DNA of 64,000 nt. Source: JAPOXR01 sp964291445. GTDB taxonomy: Bacteria > Pseudomonadota > Alphaproteobacteria > Rhodobacterales > Rhodobacteraceae. Where the stretch lies: positions 744,001 to 808,000 of the forward strand of contig OZ219864.1 in assembly GCA_964291445.2 (NCBI GenBank), read 5' to 3'. Position numbers and translations under genes: made by a program. Under the pieces are notes generated by a model, which saw only the letters and a program-made list of their open reading frames with translations, did not search any database and was not told where the DNA came from. This document shows, one piece after another, positions 63,214 through 64,000 of this stretch. Position 1 is the first letter of the stretch, and the number at the start of each line of letters is the position of its first letter.

Positions 63214-63546
63214 ATGCCACTGACCAGAAGCTTCAAGAACACCGTCAAGGCACGGGCCGAGCGCGACCCTGAGTTTCGCTTTGGCCTTTTCTGTGAGGCG
63301 ATCGAGGCGCTCCTGAGCGACGACCTCGAGACCGGCAAGGTCCTCTTGCGGGACTATGTCAACGCCACCTTGGGTTTCGAGACCCTTGGGGTTGAGCTCG
63401 GCAAGAGCCCGAAGAGCCTCATGCGCATGCTCTCAGACAAGGGAAATCCCCGTGCCGACAATCTTCTCGGCATGGTTGGGTATCTAAAGAGACGCGAAGG
63501 CGCGGCCCTGAGCGTGACTAAATCGCCCGAACGCCTCCGCGCCTGA
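63214..63546 (+). CDS. Addiction module antidote protein (HigA-like)
   Basis: 110 residues with GGAGG seven bases before the ATG. DPEFRFGLFCEAIEALLSDD, then GKVLLRDYVNATLGFETLGV and a helix-turn-helix (ELGKSPKSLMRMLSDKGNPR) match the antidote of the killer/antidote modules. The upstream killer gene is dead, so this is an orphan antitoxin that may still act as a DNA-binding repressor or protect against incoming relatives. Confidence 0.85.
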   Translation: MPLTRSFKNTVKARAERDPEFRFGLFCEAIEALLSDDLETGKVLLRDYVNATLGFETLGVELGKSPKSLMRMLSDKGNPRADNLLGMVGYLKRREGAALSVTKSPERLRA

Positions 63547-63551
63547 ATCTG

Positions 63552-63568
63552 GAAGATATGGTATCTTC
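63552..63568 (+). terminator. Short stem-loop after the antidote gene
   Basis: GAAGATA-TGG-TATCTTC, a perfect 7-bp stem with a 3-base loop, starts five bases after the antidote stop. It is A/T-rich and lacks a U tract, so terminator function is doubtful. Confidence 0.35.
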
Positions 63569-63796
63569 GACACGGTCGGCCTTGGCCTCGCCAATTTTCA
63601 CGTGCCGTGTCATCGCCCGAATGCTCCTGCCAGGGCCCGAGACAGATCGCGACAACAACAATTATCCTACTCGCAAGGGAGAATGATCCCGGTGTTTGCC
63701 TGCCAAGGCGTTTCCAGCTTGAGGCGCTGGCTGCCGGTTCGGGATTGTCCCCGGAGGTGAGAAACAGCATATTGCGGTCGCGATGCTGTCGGCGGG

Positions 63797-63810
63797 CTGT
63801 CCCGGGACAG
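63797..63810. promoter_or_regulatory. 14-bp perfect palindrome upstream of the deaminase gene
   Basis: CTGTCCCGGGACAG is an exact dyad 30 bases before the deaminase start codon. It could be an operator. No other copies were noticed in the window. The preceding 230 bases hold no gene. Confidence 0.4.
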
Positions 63811-63839
63811 TATCCGACAGTCCAGGCCCGGAATTTCAC

Positions 63840-64000
63840 ATGATTGTTGCTGATCACACACTTGCAAGTAGGCTGCTTGATGTCATCGAGCACGACATCG
63901 TGCCGCTGACCAGGGAAGGCGTCGAGCGCGGTGACAAGATCTTCGGCGCCGCGGTTCTCCGCAAGTCGGACCGGTCGCTGGTCATTGCCGGCACCAACCG
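63840..64000 (+). CDS. Nucleoside deaminase, N-terminal part (truncated by window edge)
   Basis: The ATG at 63840 opens a frame that reaches the window end: MIVADHTLASRLLDVIEHDI then VPLTREGVERGDKIFGAAVL and RKSDRSLVIAGTNR. This matches the beginning of cytidine/deoxycytidylate-type deaminases that act on nucleobases or nucleosides. The HAE and CxxC zinc motifs would lie beyond the edge. A palindrome lies just upstream. Confidence 0.65.
   Translation, partial: MIVADHTLASRLLDVIEHDIVPLTREGVERGDKIFGAAVLRKSDRSLVIAGTN

Overview
The window comes from the chromosome of a high-GC alphaproteobacterium. It is Gram-negative (kdsB) and has the alphaproteobacterial mutasome imuA-imuB-dnaE2. Its centre shows the order rho - mnmE - mnmG - rsmG - parA - parB on one strand and maf - aroE - coaE - dnaQ on the other, which is typical of the replication-origin region in this class. 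Two perfect parS palindromes lie in rsmG and at the start of mnmG. No rRNA, tRNA or CRISPR array was found. The genus cannot be named from this stretch; the gene content suits a free-living Rhodospirillales-like organism that uses organosulfonates.

Layout. 0-5 kb: error-prone repair genes. 5-8.7 kb: a periplasmic cytochrome c and a two-subunit molybdenum hydroxylase of the isoquinoline oxidoreductase type. 8.7-10.4 kb: kdsB and cysQ. 10.8-14.3 kb: a sulfite-assimilation operon (siroheme synthase-like gene, DUF2849, siroheme nitrite/sulfite reductase, DUF934). 14.3-25.3 kb: the origin region, with a candidate oriC between hemJ and maf. 25.3-35.1 kb: a probable isethionate catabolic cluster (IclR regulator, TerC-family membrane protein, TRAP transporter, GMC dehydrogenase, Xsc, Pta). 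35.8-40.9 kb: a carbohydrate-type ABC importer with its own IclR regulator and a clear operator-like palindrome. 43.3-48.1 kb: secA, argJ and a Nudix gene. 53.8-55.7 kb: hemH and a methyltransferase. 55.9-59.8 kb: a peptide-type ABC transporter with a fused double ATPase and no binding protein in view.

Between these blocks lie accessory patches full of small and broken genes. 40.9-43.3 kb has toxin-antitoxin wreckage and a NYN-domain gene preceded by a stable cUUCGg hairpin. 48.1-53.8 kb has a decayed M20 peptidase, a DUF4143 ATPase behind four 22-bp tandem repeats, a DUF433/DUF5615 pair with a shortened toxin, and a frameshifted 2OG-Fe(II) oxygenase. 59.8-64 kb has an eroded IS-like segment, a truncated DGQHR (DndB-like) gene, an SBD-HNH nuclease resembling phosphorothioate-dependent McrA enzymes, a dead killer toxin with an intact antidote, and the start of a deaminase gene.

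How the genes may work together. In the sulfonate cluster, the TRAP system would import isethionate, the flavin GMC enzyme would oxidise it to sulfoacetaldehyde, Xsc would split that into sulfite and acetyl phosphate, and Pta would make acetyl-CoA. The TerC-family protein could handle export, which is speculative. Both binding-protein genes of the large importers (28.3 and 39.0 kb) are followed by strong stem-loops before the membrane-subunit genes, a layout suited to making more binding protein than permease. All functional assignments come from reading motifs and gene order; no database search was run.
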